Shown in pieces: positions 53,491 through 62,183 of a stretch of 64,000 nucleotides of DNA; positions within the stretch are counted from its first letter, which is position 1; every line of letters begins with the position of its first letter. The notes under the pieces were generated by a model. That model was given only the letters and a program-made list of their open reading frames with translations. It made no database searches and had not been told where the DNA came from. Source of the stretch: Ruminococcus flavefaciens (GTDB taxonomy: Bacteria > Bacillota > Clostridia > Oscillospirales > Ruminococcaceae). The position numbers and the translations under genes are program-made. The DNA is taken from positions 458,928 through 522,927 of the forward strand of contig NZ_UETD01000002.1 in the NCBI RefSeq assembly GCF_900116855.1, given 5' to 3'.

Positions 53491-55440
53491 ATGGACGATA
53501 ACACTAAGAATACTTCTGCCGACAGCGGAGAAAGCCCTGAAGAAGTCCTTGACTTCACCGAGGAAGCCGCGGAAAATACGGGAGAAGTCCTCGATTTCAC
53601 CGAGGAAGCTGCGGAAAACACGGGAGAAGTCCTCGACTTCACAGAAGAGACTGCTGACGGGAATGAAGCTGCTGCGGATGAGGAAAAGGCTGATGAGACT
53701 GCCCAAGATGCTCCCGAAGCGGAGACATCGGCAGAAACAGCTGCCGAGGAAAAAGAAGTAACTGCACCCAAAAAGGACCCTGCAAAAATAATCGGCAGGA
53801 TAGCAGCGTGGTTAGTGTCTGCGGTACTTCTCATCTTTGTGGCAGGAGTTACGGTATACTATATCACCACCGCTTCAAAGGCGGAATTCCACGCCGACTG
53901 CACCGATACCATCACATGGGCTGAGGCATCCGTGGAAAGCGGTCACCTCTACAACGAGGACTTCACCTATGCCTGCTTCCTGCCTTTCAGCACAAGTACA
54001 CTGATGATACCACTTATACATATTTTCGGCTTCGGCATGACTGCCCATATCGTCGGTATGACCTGCTTCTTCGTGCTCCTCACCGTCTTTATGATACTAA
54101 TGATGAGAGAGATAACAGGCAGCTTTCCTCCTGCTATGGCAGGTACTGCGATTTTCCTGTCCATTACTCTCGCCACAAAGAAGCTCCGCGAGATATTCTG
54201 GGGACATACCATTTATTACTCCCTCGGTATCCTCTTTCTCGTCATCGGCGTTTATCTGTTCTCAAGACTGATTACTGCCAGAAGTGCCCGAAAAAAGCCA
54301 AATAAGGAGAAAAAGTCAAAGGTTGGGATATTCATTCATACCGCCCTTATCTTCATTATCCTCAGCGCTTTCATGTTCCTGACAGGTATGGACGGAATTA
54401 CGGGCTTTACCCTGTTCACTCTCCCCTTTGTGGGCGCCATATTTGCGGAATATCTCGTTAATCCCAAGCACCGCCTGTTCAGCATAAGGTCCCTGAGAGT
54501 GACATTTGTTTCCCTGTTTTTCCTCGTTATGTCTATTCTCGGAAACGCCCTGAACAATGAGCTGCTGGACGGCATGAAGGCAGGCTATCAGGACGCAAAT
54601 TCGGAGTTCTCGGACTATAATACATGGCATGGGCACTTGCAGGGGCTTCCGCTCGCATGGATGAAGCTGCTGGGCGTTCAGAACCTCCCCGATGTTATGT
54701 TCACAAAAGAAAAAGGCGTGAAGAATATCATCTTCATCGCCGCTTCTATTCTCATCGCTGTTCTCCCCATCGTGGCTACCTTCTGCTATAAAAAGTACGG
54801 CACAGACAAAAAAGGCAGACTCATGCGTATGTGGGTATGGATGCACTGGGCTGTCACCGCTGTTGTCATGATGGGCTATGTGTGCGGTATCCTCTCAGTC
54901 GCAGACTGGAGACTTACTCCCGTTGTAGGTACTTCCCTCATTCTAAGCATTTCGTTCGTGTTCTGGGCTGTCAGCCGTAAAGCCGATGTGGCAAGGATTG
55001 CTGTCATTCTCTTTATCCCCGTCTTTGCAGCAGGTATGATCAGCTGCGACGAGGTCAGAAAAATGAAAAAGGACGGCTATAAACAGAATACTCAGTATAA
55101 ACTGGCGGAATTTCTCAGGGAGCAGAACCTTGACAGAGGTTATGCCACATTCTGGAACAGCCACGCAATTACTCTCCTCACCGATAACAAGATAAAAGTT
55201 TATGATATCAATATCAGCGATTCGGGTGCTTATATAAGGGGCTATCAGTCCTCAAAAAAATGGTATGAGACCGATCCCGAGCAGGAGGAGTACTTCATAC
55301 TGCTCACCGACTATGAGTTCAGTCAGTATTCAGCCTCGGACGACTATAAAAACGATCCTCCGAAACGCCTTACAGATACTGTCATCAACAATGTCGGCTA
55401 TAATCTGCTGGTATACGATCACAATATGTTCGGCACATAA
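53491..55440 (+). CDS. Polytopic membrane protein, GT-C glycosyltransferase-like, with acidic repeats
   Basis: 649 residues, CGGAGGA upstream. The N-terminal ~95 residues are highly acidic and begin with three 15-residue repeats of the form EVLDFTEEAAENTG. About 12 membrane spans follow; the first extracytoplasmic loop after span 1 holds an acidic TDTITWAEASVESGH segment where GT-C enzymes keep their catalytic Asp/Glu. A C-terminal soluble domain (~560-649) contains YATFWNSHAITLLT and YFILLTDYEF. Likely transfers a lipid-linked sugar outside the cell, supplied by GtrA; acceptor unknown. Confidence 0.75.
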   Translation: MDDNTKNTSADSGESPEEVLDFTEEAAENTGEVLDFTEEAAENTGEVLDFTEETADGNEAAADEEKADETAQDAPEAETSAETAAEEKEVTAPKKDPAKIIGRIAAWLVSAVLLIFVAGVTVYYITTASKAEFHADCTDTITWAEASVESGHLYNEDFTYACFLPFSTSTLMIPLIHIFGFGMTAHIVGMTCFFVLLTVFMILMMREITGSFPPAMAGTAIFLSITLATKKLREIFWGHTIYYSLGILFLVIGVYLFSRLITARSARKKPNKEKKSKVGIFIHTALIFIILSAFMFLTGMDGITGFTLFTLPFVGAIFAEYLVNPKHRLFSIRSLRVTFVSLFFLVMSILGNALNNELLDGMKAGYQDANSEFSDYNTWHGHLQGLPLAWMKLLGVQNLPDVMFTKEKGVKNIIFIAASILIAVLPIVATFCYKKYGTDKKGRLMRMWVWMHWAVTAVVMMGYVCGILSVADWRLTPVVGTSLILSISFVFWAVSRKADVARIAVILFIPVFAAGMISCDEVRKMKKDGYKQNTQYKLAEFLREQNLDRGYATFWNSHAITLLTDNKIKVYDINISDSGAYIRGYQSSKKWYETDPEQEEYFILLTDYEFSQYSASDDYKNDPPKRLTDTVINNVGYNLLVYDHNMFGT

Positions 55441-55472
55441 AAAGAAAAAGCACCATAAGGTGCTTTTTCTTT
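55441..55472. terminator. Bidirectional terminator
   Basis: Perfect 14-bp stem AAAGAAAAAGCACC / GGTGCTTTTTCTTT, ATAA loop, between convergent genes. Confidence 0.9.
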
Positions 55473-55492
55473 ATCATATTGATCTGAACCGA

Positions 55493-55693
55493 TTATTCAG
55501 CAAGCTTCTGATTGATAGCGTTTACAAGCTCGTCTGCGTTAACGCCGTGAACCATTGCAGCTTCCTCGATAGTCTCGCCCTGTGATGCAGGACATCCGAG
55601 ACAATGCATTCCTATGCTGAAAAGAATAGGTGATACATCCTTGTCAAGCTGAAGAAGCTCGCCTATCTTTGTTTCCTTTGTTACCTGTGCCAT
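55493..55693 (-). CDS. DUF1858 small redox-type protein
   Basis: 66 residues, GGAGG 6 nt upstream. It matches the hydrid-cluster-associated redox-disulfide group: DKDVSPILFSIGMHCLGCPAS with the CxxC pair, then GETIEEAAMVHGVNADELV. It should be a small thiol or nitric-oxide-stress related protein. It shares operators with the divergent TetR gene. Confidence 0.88.
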   Translation of the reverse strand: MAQVTKETKIGELLQLDKDVSPILFSIGMHCLGCPASQGETIEEAAMVHGVNADELVNAINQKLAE

Positions 55694-55725
55694 AATTAGA
55701 CCTCCGTTTTTTTAAACTCAGGGAC

Positions 55726-55781
55726 TTGACAAATGTCCGCCCCTTTGTTATAATATTATCATAGTATTTGACACTTGTCAA
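55726..55781. promoter_or_regulatory. Overlapping divergent promoters with two TTGACA-N2-TGTCAA operators
   Basis: Operator 1 TTGACAAATGTC (55726-55737) doubles as -35 of the plus promoter (17 bp, TATAAT 55749-55754, towards the TetR gene). Operator 2 TTGACACTTGTCAA (55768-55781) doubles, read on the minus strand, as -35 of the DUF1858 promoter (17 bp, TAATAT 55753-55758). The two promoters interleave, so one bound regulator would block both. Confidence 0.75.
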
Positions 55782-55821
55782 GGAGCTGGAACCAACTTTT
55801 ACAAAGCGAGGTATTTTGTCC

Positions 55822-56373
55822 ATGTATCAGGGAAGCAATAAATCTGCATTACTCTCTCAGAAACTCATCTCAGAAGCTCTTTTGCGCCTTCTGGAAGAAA
55901 AAACCTTCAACGATATCAGCGTCAGCGACCTATGCCGCGAGGCTCAGGTCTCCCGTCAGACCTTCTATTCCCTGTTCGGCACCAAGGAAAACGTAATCAT
56001 GTATGAGCTCAGCCATAACTGCTGCTTTCTCCCGGAGGAAAAGGATACCTCCTGCCATTCGGCTATGTTCCGCAGCTTCTGCGAAGGATACAGCCGATAT
56101 ATCGTGGATAAAAAGCATATCATCAGTCTCCTTGTAAGAAACGATATGATTCACTTCCTTTATGATGTGCAGTACAAGTCTCTTATGGACTGTGAGTACT
56201 TCATAAGCGATGTCTCCGACGACAGCCGCGTTTTTATAGTTGACTTCATCGCCAGCGGCATGAACAGCATCGCCAAGAATTATATTCTCACAGGCGCAAA
56301 GGCGGATGTCGCCTTCCTCGAAAAGCTCATGTTCAGTCTCTACGGAGGTCTCTACTTCAAAAATTATACATGA
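55822..56373 (+). CDS. TetR-family repressor
   Basis: 183 residues. The ATG at 55822 is chosen because the longer frame starts inside an operator; the ribosome binding site is weak (GAGG, 12-nt spacing). Helix-turn-helix at about 30-52: FNDISVSDLCREAQVSRQTF, then YSLFGTKENV. The C-terminal ligand domain is of the TetR_C_33 kind with MDCEYFIS and FIASGMNSIAKNY. Expected to bind the two palindromes at 55726-55781 and control itself and the DUF1858 gene. Confidence 0.87.
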   Translation: MYQGSNKSALLSQKLISEALLRLLEEKTFNDISVSDLCREAQVSRQTFYSLFGTKENVIMYELSHNCCFLPEEKDTSCHSAMFRSFCEGYSRYIVDKKHIISLLVRNDMIHFLYDVQYKSLMDCEYFISDVSDDSRVFIVDFIASGMNSIAKNYILTGAKADVAFLEKLMFSLYGGLYFKNYT

Positions 56374-56380
56374 TATTGCT

Positions 56381-56413
56381 GCCCCGAAGAATGATCTTCG
56401 GGGCTCGTTTTTT
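56381..56413 (+). terminator. Terminator of the TetR gene
   Basis: GCCCCGAAG / CTTCGGGGC stem, 6-nt loop, six T. Confidence 0.88.
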
Positions 56414-56428
56414 ATGCGGAAGCTAAAG

Positions 56429-56614
56429 TAAATCAGAATTTAGCGGAGCTAAATTATGATTTAAGCCGTTAGCCCATAGCCATTAGCCGTTAGCCTGATG
56501 TAGGGGCGGCGTTCCGCCGCCCGATAATAAAGCGGCGAAGCCGCTTCCTGATGGCTAAAAGCTAAAGGCTAAGGGCTTCGGAATTTAACACCTGCGGTGT
56601 TAAATTCCGATTTA
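56429..56614. repeat. Miniature inverted-repeat element, copy 2 (186 bp)
   Basis: Ends TAAATCAGAATTT and AAATTCCGATTTA. Nearly identical to 44558-44717 but with 26 extra bases (TTCCGCCGCCCG... up to a second GCGGCG) in the GC-rich centre. Like copy 1 it sits directly behind a terminator with the same GCCCCGAAG stem. Confidence 0.75.
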
Positions 56615-56638
56615 TTTGAGCAACGCAAATAACACAAT

Positions 56639-56668
56639 GCCCCTGAGCGTTTTGAAATGCTCAGGGGC
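56639..56668. terminator. Terminator-like hairpin downstream of the M13-ABC operon
   Basis: GCCCCTGAGC / GCTCAGGGGC, 10-nt loop; the T-run is poor on both strands, so efficiency is uncertain. Confidence 0.6.
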
Positions 56669-56709
56669 AAAATGATTATATTGGAATAACCTGTAAGAAT
56701 ATACAGCTC

Positions 56710-57429
56710 TCAGTTAGCAGGGACAGCTTCCTGAACATTCTCTGCTGTCTCGTCCTGTGCAGCTGTTTTGCCGTTGACAAGCTCGATTATCCTGTCGCCG
56801 TAAGCCGCGCACTTATGGGAATGTGTAACTTGGAGGATAGTGATACCCTTCTGCTTGTTTATCTCCGAGAAAAGGCTCATTATCTCTGCGCCTGCATTTG
56901 AGTCAAGGTTTCCCGTAGGCTCATCTGCAAGGATTATCTCAGGCTCGCCGATAACTGCTCTTGCGATAGCGACTCTCTGCTGCTGACCGCCCGAGAGCTC
57001 CGATGGCTTAGCCTTGCGCTTTTCTGTGAGACCTGTTATCTTCAGTATCTCGTCGAGCTTAGCTTTCATCTCTGCCTTGCTCTTGCCCTTTACACTTGAC
57101 GGAAGCAGGATATTGTCCTCAACATTGAGGTTCTGCACGAGATTATAGAACTGAAAGATAAAGCCTATTTTGTCAAGTCTCATTGCAGAGAGTGCCTTCT
57201 CCTTCATCTTGCCGATATCATATCCGCAAACACTTATCGTGCCGTTGAAGTATCTGTCGAGGCCGCCTATGAGATAGAGAAGTGTGGATTTTCCGCTTCC
57301 CGATGCGCCCATAAGTGAAACGAACTCACCCTTTTCAACGCTGAGGGAAGCTCCCGACAGTACCTTTGTCATGCTCTCGCCCTTGCCGAAAGCTTTGTAT
57401 ACATTATTTACTTCTATTACATTAGCCAT
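56710..57429 (-). CDS. ABC exporter ATP-binding protein (MacB/LolD type)
   Basis: 239 residues. Walker A GASGSGKST, signature LSGGQQQRV, Walker B IILADEPTGNLD, H-loop LQVTHSHKC. Last gene of the operon, 13 nt after the permease gene. Confidence 0.92.
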   Translation of the reverse strand: MANVIEVNNVYKAFGKGESMTKVLSGASLSVEKGEFVSLMGASGSGKSTLLYLIGGLDRYFNGTISVCGYDIGKMKEKALSAMRLDKIGFIFQFYNLVQNLNVEDNILLPSSVKGKSKAEMKAKLDEILKITGLTEKRKAKPSELSGGQQQRVAIARAVIGEPEIILADEPTGNLDSNAGAEIMSLFSEINKQKGITILQVTHSHKCAAYGDRIIELVNGKTAAQDETAENVQEAVPAN

Positions 57430-57442
57430 TGTACTTTCTCCT

Positions 57443-59896
57443 TTATTCGTATTTCAGCTGTGAAACTACGTCCATTTTCTTCAGAGCCCTTATGGGGAAC
57501 AGTGAAACGAGTGTGAATATGAGCCAGAGGAATATCGCATAGAAAACCGACTTCACAACAGGTATCGTCATAGGTATTACGTTCTCGGTGATATCCATAA
57601 GTCTCATGAATACTACCGACATCAGCATTCCTATGGGTATAGCAAACAGCAGAGCTGTTCCTGCGGCTATCATATTCTCAAGCAGGAACATCTTTGACAG
57701 CTTCTTTCGCGGCATTGCCACGGAGGTCATTACGGCGCATTCGCGCTTTCTTCCCTCAAGACCGATGAGCTGATTGCTTACAACACCTATAAAGGTAAGT
57801 CCAACGCCTATGAGAATGAGAGCATGGATTATCATCAGGATAGAGGCTCTCTGAACGGTGAGCTGAAGCATATACTCCGAGCTGGTCATTGACATTCCGA
57901 CGAGATCAGCGGAATGATCCTGAATGGTCTTCTTTATAGCCTTGGGATCATCTCCCTTGACGAACAGGTACATAGGATGATCGCCGTATATCTCCTTGTA
58001 TGTATCCTCATTGAGAACAGCGCTTGTACCCGAACCTGTTCCGTAGTCGATATTTATCCTGCTCTTGATGGTAAGTTCCTTTTCGATGGGAAGATATCCC
58101 TGAGCAAGGAAGGTCATTTTTACCTTATCGCCGACTTCAAGTCCGTACTTTCTCATAATGATCTTACCGAGGCAGACCTCATCGGCACCTATGTTGTTGT
58201 CTACGCCGTCAAAAGAGTCTACCAGCTGGTTTCCGCCTTCCTTCCAGCCGTATACATAGATCGCTTCTTCCTTGTCGTCAAAGTTGACATAGTCAGATGT
58301 AAGATAGAAGAACTCTGTCTGATTTACGCCTTCGAGCTGATCTATATATGAGAGCATGGTGGGCTTGGTGCCCGTAAGACCGTTTATTACGTCACACTTG
58401 AATACTTCCTTGGAGTAAACAGTTGAAAGTGAATTGGAGAACATATAGATGACCAGAGCCAGAGCTGCTGCTGTAACGCAGAGCACGGAGCTTCCTACCG
58501 TTGACTTCTTTGCTCCTGCCTCTACCGCAGCAAGATGGGCAATGGGGAAATTGAGCTTTGCAAAAAGCTTTTCGAGAAGCTTTGCCACAGCTCTTGTAAC
58601 ATAGTTGAACAGAAGTGCAGCACCTGCGATGATGCAGACGAAGCAGATCATATTCATCGCAAAGCTGTCCTTGAAGAAGAAGCAGACAGCCGCTGCTGCA
58701 AGAAGCACAAAGCCAATGATTGTAGCTACCTTGCTGGGCTTGTACTCTGTCTCCTTGGTATTGAAGATGATATCGCGGATCGGCACTCTCAGTGCCTTGA
58801 TGCTCTCCTTGATGGGACAGAGGCTCTCGATGATTACAGCTCCGAGGACGACTCCGAGATAAATATAGAACTTTGGCATCGGTACCTTAGGACGAAGAGC
58901 ATCATCGACCACCAGCATTGAATTGAACAGCGGCTCCTTTACGAGAACGTACAGCAGTATGCCTATACAGCTTCCTATCAGTCCGAACAGTGCATTTTCA
59001 AAAATGAGAGCAAAGGTGGTCTTTGCCGATGATACACCGAGGCTTCGGAAGGTACCGACAACAGACATCTTGTCGGTTATCATTCTCTCCGAAACAGAGA
59101 CGGTTACGAAAATAACGAGGAGCATACACAGCGCAAAGAGTATAAGGAATACCCTCGAGATACTCTTTATGGAGTTTTCGAGGTCCTTATCCTCAAGGAA
59201 GTTCGTCACCTCTGCTGTGGGATACTTTTCCTTGAAGAAATTCTCGGCATCCTTGATCCGGCTGTCGTCCTTGACATCCACCATTACGGAGGTTATCTCA
59301 GCCACTCCGCCAAGGGTCATCTCGCCCATATCCTCAATGCTTATGACAATGGTATTGTCATCCATGGCAAAAATTCCCTGTTTTTCCTCAAGGCTTCCTA
59401 CGGTAAACTCAACAGGGATATCCCTGTCACCGTGGAGAACGATCTTGTCTCCCACCTCAAAGCCGAACTCCTCGGCAAAAGCCTTGCCAATGCCGACCTT
59501 TTTGCTGCCTATCACTATATCGTCGCGGATGACGCCCATATTCCTGCCCTCATCGGGATCAACAGCCATTACCATAGCCTGACCGCGGTTGACATAGGAA
59601 TAGTCGCTGTCGATACGTCTGTCGAAGTAACAGGTTGTACCGCCCATCCTGAGTATATTGCAGTCGGGAGCGCCGTCCGCAAAATCCTCTCCCACAGGGC
59701 TCTTTGTCTGTATCTGAAGGTCACTGCTTCCTGCCACTGTGGCGAAAAGACCTTTCAGCATAGTTCTGAGTGAGCCGCTGAGGTCAAAACAGAGCATAGC
59801 CGTAAAGCTGCAGACTATGATACAGAGCATGAGCAGCAGAGTTCTCAGCTTATGCGCCATTATATCCTTGAATATATGCTTGAATATCAGTCTCAT
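57443..59896 (-). CDS. ABC exporter permease with two FtsX domains
   Basis: 817 residues. N-terminal span LLLMLCIIVCSFTAMLCF, extracytoplasmic MacB_PCD-like region, FtsX domain 1 (~255-370), central spans around 390-480, second extracytoplasmic region and a C-terminal FtsX domain (MIIHALILIGVGLTFIGVVS, then AIFLWLIFTLVSLFPI). Pairs with the ATPase downstream and starts 3 nt after the M13 peptidase stop codon. Confidence 0.9.
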   Translation of the reverse strand: MRLIFKHIFKDIMAHKLRTLLLMLCIIVCSFTAMLCFDLSGSLRTMLKGLFATVAGSSDLQIQTKSPVGEDFADGAPDCNILRMGGTTCYFDRRIDSDYSYVNRGQAMVMAVDPDEGRNMGVIRDDIVIGSKKVGIGKAFAEEFGFEVGDKIVLHGDRDIPVEFTVGSLEEKQGIFAMDDNTIVISIEDMGEMTLGGVAEITSVMVDVKDDSRIKDAENFFKEKYPTAEVTNFLEDKDLENSIKSISRVFLILFALCMLLVIFVTVSVSERMITDKMSVVGTFRSLGVSSAKTTFALIFENALFGLIGSCIGILLYVLVKEPLFNSMLVVDDALRPKVPMPKFYIYLGVVLGAVIIESLCPIKESIKALRVPIRDIIFNTKETEYKPSKVATIIGFVLLAAAAVCFFFKDSFAMNMICFVCIIAGAALLFNYVTRAVAKLLEKLFAKLNFPIAHLAAVEAGAKKSTVGSSVLCVTAAALALVIYMFSNSLSTVYSKEVFKCDVINGLTGTKPTMLSYIDQLEGVNQTEFFYLTSDYVNFDDKEEAIYVYGWKEGGNQLVDSFDGVDNNIGADEVCLGKIIMRKYGLEVGDKVKMTFLAQGYLPIEKELTIKSRINIDYGTGSGTSAVLNEDTYKEIYGDHPMYLFVKGDDPKAIKKTIQDHSADLVGMSMTSSEYMLQLTVQRASILMIIHALILIGVGLTFIGVVSNQLIGLEGRKRECAVMTSVAMPRKKLSKMFLLENMIAAGTALLFAIPIGMLMSVVFMRLMDITENVIPMTIPVVKSVFYAIFLWLIFTLVSLFPIRALKKMDVVSQLKYE

Positions 59897-59899
59897 CGC

Positions 59900-61942
59900 T
59901 TACCACCTGCTTACCCTTTCCTCGGGAGCAACATACATTCCGTCGCCCTCCTTGATATCGTATACCTCATTGAACTTACTGTTCGAGGCAAGCACGGCGT
60001 TAACGCGAACCTTTCCGGGGCTGTGCTCATCGGTGGTGAGTCTCTCAACAGCAGAGGAATCCACTTCAAGACCGCACCATATCTCAGCATATCTCCTGAA
60101 AAGCTTCTTCAGCTCCTCGGGGTCGTCGATTATATTTGTGATGCACTCCATAGCACTGAGATCGGCATAGTTCTCACCGTTGGTGCTCTTTCCGTCAACA
60201 TGGAAAACCTCCATGATGGTATAGTTGCTGTAATAATCCGAAAGAGCATCTGCGCGCTCCTCGAGAACCTTTCTGTCAGCCTCATTTATCCACTCGGGAT
60301 CGAGTATTCCGTCGGAATTATACTTTATGCAGTTGGAGTCAAAGGCGTGACCGATCTCATGAGCCACTACGGAACCCAGTGCGCCGAGATTTTCAGCATC
60401 GCTCATGTTGGGATCGAAGAAAGGCGGCTGCATGATTGCAACGGTAATGTTTATGGAGTTACAGGGCAGATACTGTGCATTAACGGTATCAGCAGTCATA
60501 AGCGGCTTTTCCCTGTCCATAGGCGAGCCGAAAAGCTCCATTTTCTTATTGTTCATGTATCTTACCATGTTCTTTGTAGTCTCATAGTAGTCCCTGCCCA
60601 CCAGCTTTGCGTCCTTGGGGTCGGTCTCATGATACTCTCCTGTGGTTATGAGGAGTATGCCGTCAAGCTTCTTTCTCAGAGCCTTTCTGGTATCGGCTGA
60701 AAGCCAGTCTGCACCCTCGATGAGCTCTCTGTAGCTTCCGATGATCTCATCGAAGATAGAATGTATAGCCTTGTCTATCTCGGGAGTATAATACTTCTGA
60801 GCATATATCTCCGATATCTGTGACGAAAGGAGAGGAGCTATGGAAGCAGCGGCAAGGTCCTCTTTTACTTCCTTGCTCTCGGGGTTGTAATCCGAAAGGA
60901 TATCGTTGCTCTCACGGATATAGCTTCCCACGCTGCCGAGATAGCTGCTGAGGATATATGTTTTCCACTGTTCAAGGTGTTCTTCCGTCATAAGATCGTT
61001 AATGGCAGCGAGCTGCTCCTTGTCGGCGATATATATACCGTCGCCCTTCTTTGTGGCAGAACCGAGGAAAAGATCGGCAAAAGAGCCGTCATAATTGCTC
61101 ATGATGCTGTCGAGCTCATCAAAGCTTGTCTCTTTCAGATCAAGAATCCTATCCATGTCGAATTTCATATCAACATCGGTATGCTTTGCGATATCAAGAC
61201 CGAGATACACCATCTGTCTGCCCTTTTCGTCGGCAGTATCATAGTCATCGCCCATTACCCTCATCATATCTCTTGCGAAGTCGTTGGCACTATCACACTT
61301 AGCTGAATCCTCGGCTATATCCTTGATGGGCGTTCCGAGGAAAGCCATAACGGGATAGAGATAGAGCGCATACCGGGTACCGTCGTAATAATCGTGCATC
61401 ACCTCAAAGCTGAACATTGACTGTGAGCCGTAATTGAGCACAAGGTCGCCCCAGATGTCAAAGAGGTCGTTTATATTTTCTGCGGCGAGAATCCTGTCGC
61501 AGTTGCCCATGATCTCCTTTTCAGCCGTTCCGTCATCCTTGTAGTCGAGCGCCTGATGGTAGATGTCGTGAACAAGCTGTTCGTTGCTTCCTGCTTCAAA
61601 TTTGGTGTTGTCCGCAGCGATCTCCTTGATGAGCTCCTCCACGGGGTCCTTGCCGTCGGCAGGTTCAAAAGGCGTTACTGCGTCTGAACCGTAAGGAATC
61701 TCAGCTTCGGTGAGCGTCTTGTAATTGACATAGCCGTAGAAATCGTCCTGCGGTCTGATGTCCCCCTTGTTTTTCTCCTCTGCCTTGTCATCCTCGGCAG
61801 AGTCATCTTTTTCCCCGCCGTCAACAGACGAAGTGCTGCTGTCTTTGCTGCTTTCCTTCTTGGACGCGGCAGAACAGCTCACAGCACTTGCTGTCAGCAT
61901 AGCTGCCAGAATGAGTGCGAGGAGTTTCTTGTGTTTCTGCAT
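59900..61942 (-). CDS. M13-family (neprilysin-like) zinc metallopeptidase lipoprotein
   Basis: 680 residues; ATG with GGAGG 6 nt upstream. Lipobox SAVSC near residue 23, then a Ser/Lys/Glu-rich tether (28-60), then the M13 N-terminal domain (DDFYGYVNYKTL, helix-rich ~70-430) and catalytic domain. Zinc motif HEIGH (His528, Glu529, His532) and the second motif ENYADLSA (Glu588 region) are intact; NAxY appears as VNAQYLPCNSINI. It should be an extracellular membrane-bound oligopeptidase. First gene of an operon with a peptide-type ABC exporter, so it may process exported or imported peptides. Confidence 0.93.
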   Translation of the reverse strand: MQKHKKLLALILAAMLTASAVSCSAASKKESSKDSSTSSVDGGEKDDSAEDDKAEEKNKGDIRPQDDFYGYVNYKTLTEAEIPYGSDAVTPFEPADGKDPVEELIKEIAADNTKFEAGSNEQLVHDIYHQALDYKDDGTAEKEIMGNCDRILAAENINDLFDIWGDLVLNYGSQSMFSFEVMHDYYDGTRYALYLYPVMAFLGTPIKDIAEDSAKCDSANDFARDMMRVMGDDYDTADEKGRQMVYLGLDIAKHTDVDMKFDMDRILDLKETSFDELDSIMSNYDGSFADLFLGSATKKGDGIYIADKEQLAAINDLMTEEHLEQWKTYILSSYLGSVGSYIRESNDILSDYNPESKEVKEDLAAASIAPLLSSQISEIYAQKYYTPEIDKAIHSIFDEIIGSYRELIEGADWLSADTRKALRKKLDGILLITTGEYHETDPKDAKLVGRDYYETTKNMVRYMNNKKMELFGSPMDREKPLMTADTVNAQYLPCNSINITVAIMQPPFFDPNMSDAENLGALGSVVAHEIGHAFDSNCIKYNSDGILDPEWINEADRKVLEERADALSDYYSNYTIMEVFHVDGKSTNGENYADLSAMECITNIIDDPEELKKLFRRYAEIWCGLEVDSSAVERLTTDEHSPGKVRVNAVLASNSKFNEVYDIKEGDGMYVAPEERVSRW

Positions 61943-62054
61943 TTCAATCCTCCAATAATTATTACGTTTTGTTTGGCAAACGCAAGTTTTATTATACATC
62001 TTTTTACAATATATGTCAAATAACAATACACTATCGCACAAGATGTATATACAC

Positions 62055-62083
62055 ATTATATACATTATTAACTATCTTGTCAA
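62055..62083 (-). promoter_or_regulatory. Promoter of the M13-ABC operon
   Basis: Minus-strand TTGACA (62078-62083), 17-bp spacer, TATAAT (62055-62060). Confidence 0.88.
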
Positions 62084-62121
62084 GTCCTTTTCCGAATTTT
62101 TTCCTTTTTCTTTACCATTGT

Positions 62122-62160
62122 AAAAAAAAGAACCCCCGAGAATTCGTCCGAACACTCGGG
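62122..62160 (-). terminator. Terminator of the permease-GNAT operon
   Basis: Minus-strand CCCGAG-T-GTTCG / CGAAT-T-CTCGGG followed by GGTTC and eight T. Confidence 0.85.
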
Positions 62161-62183
62161 AGGATGATCATATAACCGATATA

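Noticed and set aside
53530..53670. Three 45-bp direct repeats that could suggest a CRISPR or minisatellite array
   Set aside because: They are in-frame coding repeats with no unique spacers; no CRISPR array or cas gene is present in the window.
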